Shown: in pieces, positions 34,474 to 43,806 of the stretch | How positions within the stretch are numbered: position 1 is the stretch's first letter | Layout: every line of letters begins with the position of its first letter | From: Pseudoalteromonas citrea | GTDB taxonomy: Bacteria; Pseudomonadota; Gammaproteobacteria; Enterobacterales; Alteromonadaceae | NCBI RefSeq assembly: GCF_000238375.3 | Contig: NZ_AHBZ03000014.1 | Span: forward strand, 496,001 to 560,000 | Length of the DNA stretch: 64,000 nt | Direction of reading: 5' to 3' | Made by a program: the position numbers and the translations under genes | The notes under the pieces: generated by a model | What the model saw: only the letters and a program-made list of their open reading frames with translations | Database searches by the model: none | Told to the model about the DNA's origin: nothing

Positions 34474-35205
34474 ATGCTAAGCAATATCGAAGGTAAAACT
34501 ATTCCACAGGTTACTTTTTCCACCCGTAATAATGAACAATGGGAAAAAGTATCCACCGATGAAATATTTAAAGGTAAAACAGTAATTGTCTTTGCACTAC
34601 CAGGGGCTTTTACACCGACGTGTTCATCGACTCACTTACCTCGTTATAATGAGCTAGCAAGCACCTTTGCTAAAAATGGCGTAGATGAAATAGTGTGTTT
34701 ATCAGTGAACGATACTTTTGTAATGAATGCATGGGCGCAACACCAAGAAGCCGATAATATCCGTTTATTACCAGACGGAAATGGAGAGTTTACCGATGGA
34801 ATGGGTATGCTCGTTGATAAAAACGACCTAGGCTTTGGCAAGCGTAGCTGGCGTTATTCTATGCTAGTAAAAGATGGCGTTATCGAAAAAATGTTCATTG
34901 AACCAGATGTCGCAGGTGACCCATTTGAAGTATCTGATGCTGACACCATGCTAGATTACATCAACCCGGATCAAGTTAAACCACAAGCCATTAGCCTATT
35001 TTCCAAAGCGGGTTGCCCATTCTGTGAAAAAGCAAAGCGCTTATTGTCTGAGCAAGGCTTTAGCTATGAAGAAATCGTGATTGGGCAAGACATCACATCA
35101 ACAAGTTTAAAAGCAATGAGCGGACGCGAGACTGTACCTCAAGTATTTATTGCTGGTGAACATATTGGTGGTTCAGACGACCTTGAAAATTATTTGGCAA
35201 AATAA
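34474..35205 (+). CDS. Peroxiredoxin-glutaredoxin fusion (hybrid Prx5)
   Basis: The 243-residue protein reduces hydrogen peroxide with its own glutaredoxin partner fused on. The N-terminal Prx5-type peroxiredoxin has the peroxidatic Cys in PGAFTPTCS (near residue 50), and the C-terminal glutaredoxin domain has GCPFCEKAKRLL (about residues 180-191) and TVPQVFI. Such hybrids occur in Haemophilus and many marine gammaproteobacteria. I use the ATG at 34474 with AAAGGAG upstream. It ends seven bases before the 3' end of a convergent tRNA gene. Confidence 0.93.
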   Translation: MLSNIEGKTIPQVTFSTRNNEQWEKVSTDEIFKGKTVIVFALPGAFTPTCSSTHLPRYNELASTFAKNGVDEIVCLSVNDTFVMNAWAQHQEADNIRLLPDGNGEFTDGMGMLVDKNDLGFGKRSWRYSMLVKDGVIEKMFIEPDVAGDPFEVSDADTMLDYINPDQVKPQAISLFSKAGCPFCEKAKRLLSEQGFSYEEIVIGQDITSTSLKAMSGRETVPQVFIAGEHIGGSDDLENYLAK

Positions 35206-35211
35206 AATGTA

Positions 35212-35286
35212 TGGCGTCCCCGGCAAGAATCGAACTTGCATCTAAAACTTAGGAGGTTCTTGTTTTATCCATTAAACTACGGGGAC
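35212..35286 (-). tRNA. tRNA-Arg (anticodon CCT)
   Basis: On the minus strand GTCCCCG starts the acceptor stem and CGGGGAC closes it, followed by discriminator G and an encoded CCA. The anticodon arm AGAAC/GTTTT holds the loop CTCCTAA, giving anticodon CCT, which reads AGG. The T arm (GCAAG, TTCGATT, CTTGC) is intact. It is convergent with the peroxiredoxin gene. No integrase or duplicated 3' end is seen next to it. Confidence 0.93.
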
Positions 35287-35390
35287 CTCTAAAGCAATTT
35301 TAGTATAACAATTTATAACGGTATTTGAAGCGCTTACAGTCATATATAGCCAATTAAATCAGTTATAAATACAACAATTGGGGTAACGCG

Positions 35391-35876
35391 TTATGCGCAT
35401 ATCCCCTCTTGTCGAAAAGTAACCATGAGTGATGCTTTATCAACATACCCCACCAAATTAGCCACAACCTGCCAATCAGCACCCACCACGATGATGCGAG
35501 GAACATGGTTATTTTCTAGCCCAGCATGTAACGGCTTCGGCGCTATAATCGCCGGAAATTCATTAGACATCCGTCGAAGTGCGCGTTTATAGCCGCTGTC
35601 ATTTCCATTTATTCCGACCATCACAGGGTTTATACCCCGACAAACAATACTTAACTCTTTCAATACGCGATGCTGTTTCTTGCACCATGCGCATTCTGGG
35701 GTAAAAAAACTGAGAGTCATTGCCGAGCTGTGTAATGCCTGCAACGAACTATAAGTTTGACTATCTAGCCTTTTTAAAGGCAACTCTACAAAGCCATAAC
35801 TCAAACCCGCGCTTAAAGTTAACCCTATCCATACAACCAGACGTACGAGCTTAAAATGCCCAATCAAACCCCGCAT
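35391..35876 (-). CDS. Exported thioredoxin-like protein
   Basis: The protein of about 161 residues has an N-terminal hydrophobic segment (LVVWIGLTLSAGLSYG) that is a signal peptide or anchor, followed by a thioredoxin-like fold with a CAWC active-site motif in TPECAWCKKQHRVL. It is probably a periplasmic thiol oxidoreductase. The start ATG 35876 overlaps the end of the TonB-receptor reading frame by 26 bases, so the two genes are coupled. The receptor plug also has a CSMC pair, which suggests a redox link between the two. Function is inferred. Confidence 0.75.
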   Translation of the reverse strand: MRGLIGHFKLVRLVVWIGLTLSAGLSYGFVELPLKRLDSQTYSSLQALHSSAMTLSFFTPECAWCKKQHRVLKELSIVCRGINPVMVGINGNDSGYKRALRRMSNEFPAIIAPKPLHAGLENNHVPRIIVVGADWQVVANLVGYVDKASLMVTFRQEGICA

Positions 35877-37972
35877 ATATGAGCCACCCTCGCAGCGGCG
35901 CATAAATATACGTTACGTCGTACCCACCTTCATCATCAAATAGCAATGGTGAACTTCCCTCACTCCCCTGATTATAATCAAACAAGTTATTCACTCCGAC
36001 GTATAATCCCAAAGATGCTCTTAGCTTATAATTGTACTTGGCATCCAAGGTTGAAAAAGCAGATACAGACGTCGGCTTTTGTTGCGTTGCAAATCGATTT
36101 TCATACCCTGAATACTGATAATCTGACAGATCTCTGCTCGGTATATAGACCAAAGAAGCATCAACTGTATGTGATTCATGTTGCCAATTAATTGATACTG
36201 TCGCTCGCTGCTCTATCGGTGCAATGGCAAACGACGTTTTAAATACATCATTGTAGTGATAGGCTTCGCCAGTGACTGTGATATTCAGGTCGCTGAGAAG
36301 TCTACCGCGAGCACTCGAGCAGTTTCCTTAAGCTGGCTTAATACAGGCACTCCTAATGTATTATGCTCTAACGTAGCCAAATCTTTGACTGATGTGTGCG
36401 CCATCGATAAAGTGCTTACCCACAGCGCATTTTCAAAATTCAGAGAATAATTGATGCTCGTTGATCGCTCTGGTTCAGATACATTCAATAAATACCCTTT
36501 TTCCGCATCTAAAATCCCATGATCACTTTCAAAGAATGATAAGGGTGCTCGGTATCCCTGACCAAAAGACAGTCTAGAGGTTAATTCATCAGTGTGAAAA
36601 AAGCGGCTATCAATACGCGGTGATAATAGGGTTTTATCTATTTCAACACCCGGTTTTTTAGGTCAACAAAATCGGCTTTAATACTATCAAGCCTCGCCGC
36701 CGCAGATCTTTCCAGTGCAGGTGTTACCATCCAAGAGTCCTTTATATAAATACCCTGTACAAGGTAATCAAAACTATCTGATACATAATTTTCTACACCA
36801 ATTAAAGCATCTGAATGCGATCGCATTCTTTCTTTACGATAGTCCACGCCAAAAGTAATAAGGTGCGACGCATTTAAGTCAAAATTAAACCGCGCATCCG
36901 CGTAATACATTGTGTCTGTCGCATCATAATTTATACCTTCATAATATGAGACTTGTTTATGATTAACATGCGCCAGACTAAAAGTGCCATTTAAACGCGT
37001 ATTAAAGTCGTGCAGTATTGAGGCGAGTACTTCATTGCGCTGAGTTTTAACCCATTCTGCCGTTTGCCAGGGCTGACCGATATAACGATTCGCTACGTGA
37101 CCGTTTTCAAATAAGTTATCTGAGGTACCTAACTTTTCACTCGCAATCGCGTCTTCAATAGATGCCGTGATATCACCCAACATAGGCCCGCCAAACACTT
37201 CCGATTTAGTGTGATTAAGCCTTAGCCTCATATTGGTGTCGCGGTCATAATCGTATGAAAAAAGTGTGGTCAGCGATGTATTGTCTAAATAGGGGTTTTC
37301 ACTCACCCCATTTTTGTCACCATCAAACTGCTCTCGTTCATCGACCTGAAGGATCACACTGGCGCTCATATTTTTCTGTTGAGGTACTAGCGAGCCCATT
37401 AAAGCGGCTTTTTTATAGCCCATGTTTCCCACTGAGACATCAAGATCTCCACCACTATTTGTCGGTACTTGTGTTACTAAGTTTATGGTGCCACCAATTG
37501 CTTCTGGCGCAGTGAGGGATGCGCCAGCGCCCCTTGCTATTTCAATTTGACCAACGCCAGACATAGCGACAGCATCCATCCCATAAAAACCAGATAACAT
37601 AGTGTGTAGTGGGATCCCATCAACCAAGACATTGGTATGCTCACCTTTTAAGCCATTTATCATGACACGCTTGGCACCACACATTGAACACTCATTAGAC
37701 ACACGAATACCAATAGAATTTGATATAGCATCACTTAAGTTAGCCGCTTGATTTGCTTTGATCTGTTGTTGTGAGATTAATTCAGTTTTTACTGTACTGT
37801 CTTTCAGTAATCCTTGTTGATATAGCCGTTTTCTAACTCCGACAACTTCAATCACTTCAGTTTTGTCAGTCACAGATATTAGGTTAATGGGTAAGTCAAC
37901 GGGTTTAGCAAATGTAACACTTGGCAGACACAGTAGAATACAGAATAAAAAATGAGATGGACTAACTAACAA
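35851..37972 (-). pseudogene. TonB-dependent receptor, broken by two frameshifts
   Basis: Three pieces in different frames together make one outer-membrane TonB-dependent receptor: 37972-36638 (signal peptide, plug with the region around VLVDGIPLHT, and barrel start), about 36650-36285 (barrel) and about 36290-35851 (barrel end, with the C-terminal aromatic DWAF). The first shift lies at a run of six A on the coding strand (36654-36659), where a seventh A restores the frame. The second is near 36288-36295, where one extra base restores it. Both are single-base losses, so either the gene is decayed or the sequence has indel errors. The plug has an unusual CSMCGAKR segment. The start would be a TTG. 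Substrate unknown; metal or siderophore is likely. Confidence 0.8.
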
Positions 37973-37994
37973 AATTTACACCAGAAATAATTAA

Positions 37995-38009
37995 TGATAT
38001 TGATTGCCA
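37995..38009 (-). promoter_or_regulatory. Possible Fur-box-like site before TonB receptor
   Basis: TGATATTGATTGCCA matches 11 of 14 fixed positions of the 7-1-7 Fur motif TGATAATNATTATCA. It lies about 25 bases upstream of the receptor start. Iron-regulated control would fit a TonB receptor, but the match is imperfect. Confidence 0.3.
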
Positions 38010-38065
38010 TTAAGATTAAGGCTGATGTAAACCTCTTTTTATAAAACTAAGTACAGCAAACGTCA

Positions 38066-38710
38066 TTAAGACCCAATTGCGGCGCTGTTAAGGACATAGC
38101 TTGGCACCAATTTAGTACTGCTTGCTATAACACGTTTCGAATCAATATCAATCACCCGAGCATTCACTTCAACACCATTCGCTCGATACAGCAAAGTCCC
38201 CGACAAGACATGGCTCGCGATCCTTTCGCCTGACAGTTGCTGTATATCCCTTGAAAAAACAAAGTCTCCAAAATGCGTTACCGCGACTTGATCGGTGGTT
38301 TTAAAGTCAACCACGCCATAGCCAAATTTTTGCAATTGGTGAATAAATGTTTCCGATAATTGATTACCCAGTTGCGTGCTTTTTTGCAAAGTTTTATCTA
38401 AATTAACAAAAGACACCACTGCAATATTAATTGCTTGATCAGACACCATGGTATCTACAAGATCAAGTGCCATTTGCTCAACGTAGCTTTCTAGTTTTAC
38501 ATGATGACTATGTGGGGTATAGACTTGATTTACAGTCAACTGTTCGTGTTCTTCATGTTGACTGGCCTGCATTATCATCTTTTCGATCACGGTCTGCGAC
38601 TCAGCAGGTTTTGCAGGGCTTTTTACTGCATACCAATCAGTGGTACTGCATCCTGTCATTAACATCACGATGCCGCATGCCAAATACGTTTTTCTGTTAC
38701 GATTCATCAT
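38066..38710 (-). CDS. FlgO-family lipoprotein, copy 1
   Basis: This 214-residue protein has a lipobox (MTGC, Cys21) and the FlgO domain: VSFVNLDKTLQKSTQLGNQL, then FGYGVVDFKT and DFVFSRDIQQL, GTLLYRANGVEVNAR. FlgO is an outer-membrane protein of the polar flagellum in Vibrio, forming with FlgP a distal base structure. It is the last of three tandem homologues, eight bases after copy 2, with GAGGTAAC before the ATG. It most resembles copy 2. Confidence 0.82.
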   Translation of the reverse strand: MMNRNRKTYLACGIVMLMTGCSTTDWYAVKSPAKPAESQTVIEKMIMQASQHEEHEQLTVNQVYTPHSHHVKLESYVEQMALDLVDTMVSDQAINIAVVSFVNLDKTLQKSTQLGNQLSETFIHQLQKFGYGVVDFKTTDQVAVTHFGDFVFSRDIQQLSGERIASHVLSGTLLYRANGVEVNARVIDIDSKRVIASSTKLVPSYVLNSAAIGS

Positions 38711-38717
38711 AGTTACC

Positions 38718-39389
38718 TCATCGACCTGCTTTTTTCATCATAATGCCATCTGTGCGATAACTGCTACCCAGTGCATCAACGACTGTCTGAGGAATGAATC
38801 CTTGTGCAGAGCCAACAACCGCTTTACTCATCAGTCCAATGATCCGAGCATTCACCAGTACACCACCTTGATGGTTAACCAAGGTACCGGCCAAAACATA
38901 TTGAAAGTTTTGCTCTTCATTGAGTTCTAAGTAGTCCCGGCTGAAAACAAAATCCCCCTGTGGCGTGACCCGCATATAATCCGTAGTTTTAAAGTCAATC
39001 ACTGATACGCCAAAATGATGAAGTTCATGCATAAAGCTCTCTGACAACTGATTACCCAGTAGTGAGGCATCATCATATTCATCATCTAAAAATACAAAAC
39101 TCGACACTGCCAGTGGTGTTTTCTGATTCACATACTGCAGGTTTTCTGCCATGTCTTGCATCATTCCACGCACGTAGTGGTTAATATTTTTACGACTTAC
39201 CGATGCCATTTGAGAGGCGGTATTTGGCACCGCTTGTTTAGACTGAAATAACTCTGCATTTGCCATAGGTGCTGCCACAGAACGTGCGTCATTTGCGATA
39301 GTCTGCTCTGCTTGCATACCCATTTTTTCTGTAAACATAGAACACCCGGCACTACACAGTAATGTTATCGAGATCAAAAAATGTTTCAT
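38718..39389 (-). CDS. FlgO-family lipoprotein, copy 2
   Basis: This 223-residue protein has a lipobox (SAGC, Cys16) and a full FlgO domain: VSSFVFLDDEYDDASLLGNQL, FGVSVIDFKTTDYMRV, GDFVFSRDYLEL and AGTLVNHQGGVLVNARII. It is 11 bases after copy 3 and eight bases before copy 1. Of the three it looks closest to classical FlgO by length and motif order, but this cannot be confirmed by eye. Confidence 0.82.
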   Translation of the reverse strand: MKHFLISITLLCSAGCSMFTEKMGMQAEQTIANDARSVAAPMANAELFQSKQAVPNTASQMASVSRKNINHYVRGMMQDMAENLQYVNQKTPLAVSSFVFLDDEYDDASLLGNQLSESFMHELHHFGVSVIDFKTTDYMRVTPQGDFVFSRDYLELNEEQNFQYVLAGTLVNHQGGVLVNARIIGLMSKAVVGSAQGFIPQTVVDALGSSYRTDGIMMKKAGR

Positions 39390-39400
39390 GATAAATCCTC

Positions 39401-39997
39401 TTAATATTCTGTTCGGTAAATCAAGCCATCACGTTGCTGCACTTTTTCATCCGTCCACATCGTATTGATTGGGATTTCAGTAGTAGCAGCAGATACGATC
39501 CGCCCATCCTGCATATTGATGAGCCTTGCATTGACAATATAGGCGTGTTGCTGTTGTGTGAGCGTTCCAGTCACAACAAAGTCAATATTTTGGCGTAACC
39601 TTAAGGTGTTTACATCTCGGCTTAAAATGCTTTCTGCGTTATCTAATAACGTGATATGTCCATCCAATCGATGTTCTATCGTATGATAACCAAGCTGAGT
39701 AAACTGGGTGAGTAAGCTTTCTTGTATTTGTTGGCTTAAACCAACGGCTTGCTGATCTGCCAAACCCGAATTAAGCGCTTGTGCATCAAAAAAGCTCGTA
39801 ATGGCAATACGCGCATTATTTTTTCGCATACCCGTGATATTGCTTAATTGTACACTTAAGCTGCTGACATATTCATGCACCGTATAAGGCGCCATTGTTT
39901 TAGCCGGCGCCATATAGGCCACATGCTTAGGGGCAGGTTCCTCTACAAGCTGACAGCCAGTCAAAAGTACACTTAGTATCAATAATAAATATTGCAT
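39401..39997 (-). CDS. FlgO-family lipoprotein, copy 3 (divergent)
   Basis: This 198-residue protein has a lipobox (LTGC, Cys15) and a recognisable but divergent FlgO-like domain: ITSFFDAQALNSG, LGYHTIEHRLDG, SILSRDVNTLRL and VTGTLTQQQHAYIVNARLI. It is first of the three in transcription order, behind a sigma-54-like element. It shares the same secondary-structure order with copies 1 and 2, yet has changed most of the exact residues, so it may do something different. Confidence 0.75.
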   Translation of the reverse strand: MQYLLLILSVLLTGCQLVEEPAPKHVAYMAPAKTMAPYTVHEYVSSLSVQLSNITGMRKNNARIAITSFFDAQALNSGLADQQAVGLSQQIQESLLTQFTQLGYHTIEHRLDGHITLLDNAESILSRDVNTLRLRQNIDFVVTGTLTQQQHAYIVNARLINMQDGRIVSAATTEIPINTMWTDEKVQQRDGLIYRTEY

Positions 39998-40029
39998 TGT
40001 CAGTATTCCAATAAAGTTTGGGTAACTAA

Positions 40030-40046
40030 TGCAAAAAGCATACCTA
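40030..40046 (-). promoter_or_regulatory. Sigma-54-like promoter of the flgO cluster
   Basis: The minus strand reads TAGGTATGCTTTTTGCA, with GG-N10-GC spacing and an intact TTGCA, but only a partial -24 box. It lies about 30 bases before copy 3. This would put the FlgO-like genes in the flagellar regulon, separate from the fimbrial genes upstream. Confidence 0.55.
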
Positions 40047-40056
40047 AAATTAGTGT

Positions 40057-40824
40057 CTAAAGTAGCCCAGTATTTCCCTGCTCAGTATAGTAACTCACTA
40101 TGCAACTCACCTGTTTTAATTTCAGTCGGTCACATTGTGCTTGGGCTGCAAATTTATCACTGAACGCCCCTAGCTTAAGACGATAGTATTGTTGCTCTCT
40201 AATATTTTTCACTTCAACATTCACAGCTAACCTCTCTGCCTCAGGCGCTTTTTTCACAACAGCGTCTAATGATTTTTGCACTCTTTCTTGTTCCGTTACT
40301 GCAGCAACTTGTAACGCATAAAGTGCTGAGGCCCTATTTGTCTCAACCGGTTGCGTTGCAGGAGATATGGGTTGAGCAAGGTCTTTTTTGGTAACTGTAC
40401 TTACAATAGGCTTTCCTGCTGGCGTTTTTTGCTCTGACTTAAGTGCTATAATCGAATTGTCATCTTTAACATTCTCTAACACAGGTTGTGGTTCAGGTTT
40501 ATCGTCTAATGGCGTCAATGTTTCGGTGAATTTCTCACGTCGAGGAGTAGAAGCCACTACCGGCTTTTCACTATACGTTTCCTCTTTAACCAAAACATCT
40601 AACTGCCCTATCAACATTCTCAGGTCACCTTCCACAGACAATAAGCGCTGTATCCCTTCTTTTGACTCATGCCACTGCTCTGACACCTCAATCAGCTCCA
40701 GATACTCCTTTTTTGTTAACTCTACTATTTCAGGTTTCTTCGTTGATGTACTTTTACAGCCTGTAATGCTCAAGACCAGTAAACATATATACCAAAACTG
40801 AATGAAAAACTTGTAATACATCAT
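40057..40824 (-). CDS. Lipoprotein with SPOR domain (fimbrial locus)
   Basis: The 255-residue protein has a lipobox (ITGC, Cys23), a helical segment with QWHESKEGIQRL and VEGDLRMLIGQL, a Pro/Lys/Thr-rich linker, and a C-terminal SPOR domain (about 165-250) with YALQVAAVTEQE and YYRLKLGAFSD. SPOR domains bind denuded peptidoglycan glycan strands. The domain has two Cys spaced CDRLKLKQVSC. The helical segment is shared with the lipoprotein at 45853, so both are paralogues flanking the usher locus. It follows the usher gene by 12 bases. Confidence 0.78.
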   Translation of the reverse strand: MMYYKFFIQFWYICLLVLSITGCKSTSTKKPEIVELTKKEYLELIEVSEQWHESKEGIQRLLSVEGDLRMLIGQLDVLVKEETYSEKPVVASTPRREKFTETLTPLDDKPEPQPVLENVKDDNSIIALKSEQKTPAGKPIVSTVTKKDLAQPISPATQPVETNRASALYALQVAAVTEQERVQKSLDAVVKKAPEAERLAVNVEVKNIREQQYYRLKLGAFSDKFAAQAQCDRLKLKQVSCIVSYYTEQGNTGLL

Positions 40825-40836
40825 AATTCCTTTTAA

Positions 40837-43800
40837 TTAGTGGCGGATCAGTGTGCTATCCAGTTCACACGCAAGCCCTTTCTCTTTGACTCTGTCACAT
40901 ACATCATGCAAGGTCTTGGTCGTACTTATCGAAAAGCCGGCGGCCAAAATATACTTTTTCTCCAATTCATCATAGATATAAAATGGTTTCATAACCATTG
41001 CGTTAATTAATTTTTCCTTCGTCAACATTAAATATATTTTTAATGTATTTAAAGAAGTAAATTTTCCTAAGCTGGCTGTATACCCTTGTGTTTTCTTCAA
41101 TTCTGCTAAAGTAAAATCAACACCTGCAACGACTTCACCATGAACAGGCAGCTCAACCGTTACTTGTTCATTGACCTTCAAACTCTTACTATTCACTTGT
41201 GCCGATTCTAACTGGGCTTGGTAAGTACCCGGCCGAAGATTAGTGAATAAATAGTAACCATCATACGCTGCTTCAGTCTCCGCTACTTTCACGCCTTGTT
41301 CATCAACAAGCTTGACCTTCGCATAGGGCAAAACGTTGCCGTTTTCAATATAAATGCTTCCTTCCACCTCGCTGGCATTAACTAATGGAAAGTCCAAATA
41401 TTCAACATACCCAGAGCGCGGAGTGATAGATAGTCCATCGCCAGCAGGTACCATAAACGGATCGTCAATGCTGTCGGTATCAATCAAAATATCGGTGCGT
41501 CTATTTGCAACCATACTTGATAACAACGCAATGCCACGTTCATCAGAAGAAGCAAATCGATGAGCTTGTACTGCATTGATTTTTACACCCTCTACAGGCA
41601 ACTCATTTGCGTCAAATACCCCATTATCATTTTCATCTAAGAACACACGTATCATTGCGGTACCATGACCTGTAAGTCCTCTTCTAGACATAAAGTACGG
41701 TGAACCAAATTTGCTCGCACCTAAACTCATTCTCCCTGATAGTCCAAACTGCCAATCATTATTACTGTCAAATGCCATGGAACTATTTAGACTCAATTTG
41801 TCTGACTGCCAATTGAGGGATAAGCGACCCTCAGTGTTATCATCATCCACATTATTTTTAACCCCAGCCTGCAGCTGCCATTGTTCAGATAAAGTGGTAT
41901 TTAGTTCAAGATTATAATCTCTAACTTTGCGCTCAGGCTGAATTTGATACCCCATAGATAATCTGCCAAATACACGCCCATACCTACTTTGCACTCTGGC
42001 AATGCCGGTACTGACCTTATCTTTGTGTTCATTCGACACCCAAGTTATTTGATTGCCTAAACCGAATACGCCGTTTACATAGTTCAATGACTGAGATAGC
42101 CGCTGTCGAGACCCTTCCCCTTCCCTATAGTGAAACAAGCTACTCTGATGACTCATTCGCCCATAACTGTTATTAAACAGTTCACCAGTAAATTCCAGCC
42201 CAAGTTTTTTCTGAATATACGTATCCGAACTATTGAGGTCATTCAATACAGGTTTTGAATGATAACTCATAAGCGCCCTCACTGACTGTTGTGCAATTTT
42301 ACTTCTTAGAGAGGCAGAAACACTTTTGTCTTTATTACTTGAAGACTGTGCATCAACAGTAATAAGCGCACGATTGGCTAAGCTCATATTTGACCCCACA
42401 GCAATATTGTGTGCAGTTTGTCCACGCTCATTATCTATGATTGAACCTGCACCAAAAATACTCATCTGATCACTCAGACCTGTTTCAAAGCGTCCAGCTA
42501 CCTGCCAACCACTATCTGACACCTTATACTTACTACTATCTATGATCCTGTGCCCTTGCTGGGTGATTGATACATCATAAAAACGTTGATTGCTGGTCAA
42601 TGTATTTCCATCGATAATATATTGCTCCGTACGCCGCTCTACTTGACCTTGAGGTCCATACAAAATGATTTCAAATTCATTGTGGCCATACAAGAGCGGA
42701 ATATCATCGAATAAATACTGACCTTGTGTATGATCGATTAATTGCTCTATGAGCACGCCATTATGATAGAGTTCGACATCCCAGCCAGATTGAACTGCAC
42801 CTGAAATAATGGTGACATTGACATCTTTTACATGTCCAATAGCATAATTACTTACTCTCGCTCCACGCGCATACGTATACTGTCCATCAGAACCTACCTT
42901 TGTTGGTAATACATCCCCCATTTCTAATTTAGTAGCACCAAGCTGACCCAGCAGGCCACCTTCAGTATCTTCACGTGATAAATGAACTCGAGATTGATTA
43001 AAAAAATCACCTTCTTTACCTGAGATAAAGTATTCGCTTCGAAAAAAAGCAAGGTCTTGTGCGCCAAGGACAGAGTAGGACAATGCGTCTTTTGAATTAC
43101 GTTTTGTATATCCAAATTGCACATCTGCCAACGGTGAAGACAGACTTTGGTAAGGGCTTGGTTTCCAGGGCATAATGGATTCTCGCGACACGTTAGCTTG
43201 TCCCGTTAGCCTGTTTAAACGGTCTAACTTTGCCTCAATAGGCAAAACATATTTAGACTCTACATACATTTCTTGTACGCTGTAATCAATCTGTAGCGCT
43301 AATGAGAACCAAGCTTCAAGCACAGAAAACGACACGAATATATCGCCATTATCAATATAGAGATCAGACTGTTTTAGTGTGATCTTTTGAGCATTACTTT
43401 GACCATTCAGTAACTCAAAATCAAACGTGAATTGCTTATTAGGATCGGCAAACCAACCTGAAGCTTGCATTGATGTAACGTCGATAGCAAACCCCAAACT
43501 TTCAAATAAGCTCACGATTTCCAACCAAGCTCCCTCTTGACTTTTAACCGCCACAACCTCCCCTAAGTAATTATTTCCTTTAATGAAGGTTGAAAAAAAC
43601 AGCATTTCGCCTTCGGGGATCCCCACCCCTTGCTTTTCTCGTGCAGCAGCATTGTTAATAGCACGGGTTTTCGCTTGCACTATCTTGCTGTCGAGTTGTC
43701 GTAAAACATCCAAAATGCGAGTGAGGCGCTCATTATCAGCACTCAACGCATAACTACTAACAAAGATCGCACTCACTAGAAAGCAATGAATTAAGCGCAT
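40837..43800 (-). CDS. Usher-like outer-membrane protein with C-terminal SPOR-like domain
   Basis: The 987-residue protein has a signal peptide (cleavage after ALS), an unusual N-terminal domain, then an usher-type barrel with plug region GWDVELYHNG, followed by FDDIPLLYGHNEFEI and YGPQGQVER. A Ca-binding-like FLDENDNGVFDANE and carboxypeptidase-regulatory-like repeats (YDGYYLFTNLRPGTYQ) come next, as in ushers of marine bacteria. The last about 80 residues look like a SPOR domain (YTASLGKFTS, then CDRVKEKGLAC), which is not part of known fimbrial ushers as far as I recall. It should export and anchor the pilin-like subunits encoded upstream. Confidence 0.78.
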   Translation of the reverse strand: MRLIHCFLVSAIFVSSYALSADNERLTRILDVLRQLDSKIVQAKTRAINNAAAREKQGVGIPEGEMLFFSTFIKGNNYLGEVVAVKSQEGAWLEIVSLFESLGFAIDVTSMQASGWFADPNKQFTFDFELLNGQSNAQKITLKQSDLYIDNGDIFVSFSVLEAWFSLALQIDYSVQEMYVESKYVLPIEAKLDRLNRLTGQANVSRESIMPWKPSPYQSLSSPLADVQFGYTKRNSKDALSYSVLGAQDLAFFRSEYFISGKEGDFFNQSRVHLSREDTEGGLLGQLGATKLEMGDVLPTKVGSDGQYTYARGARVSNYAIGHVKDVNVTIISGAVQSGWDVELYHNGVLIEQLIDHTQGQYLFDDIPLLYGHNEFEIILYGPQGQVERRTEQYIIDGNTLTSNQRFYDVSITQQGHRIIDSSKYKVSDSGWQVAGRFETGLSDQMSIFGAGSIIDNERGQTAHNIAVGSNMSLANRALITVDAQSSSNKDKSVSASLRSKIAQQSVRALMSYHSKPVLNDLNSSDTYIQKKLGLEFTGELFNNSYGRMSHQSSLFHYREGEGSRQRLSQSLNYVNGVFGLGNQITWVSNEHKDKVSTGIARVQSRYGRVFGRLSMGYQIQPERKVRDYNLELNTTLSEQWQLQAGVKNNVDDDNTEGRLSLNWQSDKLSLNSSMAFDSNNDWQFGLSGRMSLGASKFGSPYFMSRRGLTGHGTAMIRVFLDENDNGVFDANELPVEGVKINAVQAHRFASSDERGIALLSSMVANRRTDILIDTDSIDDPFMVPAGDGLSITPRSGYVEYLDFPLVNASEVEGSIYIENGNVLPYAKVKLVDEQGVKVAETEAAYDGYYLFTNLRPGTYQAQLESAQVNSKSLKVNEQVTVELPVHGEVVAGVDFTLAELKKTQGYTASLGKFTSLNTLKIYLMLTKEKLINAMVMKPFYIYDELEKKYILAAGFSISTTKTLHDVCDRVKEKGLACELDSTLIRH

Positions 43801-43806
43801 CTAGAG

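Noticed and set aside
35212-35286. tRNA-Arg as a possible integration site for a genomic island
   Set aside because: No integrase, no direct repeat of the tRNA 3' end and no change in gene style next to it were seen.
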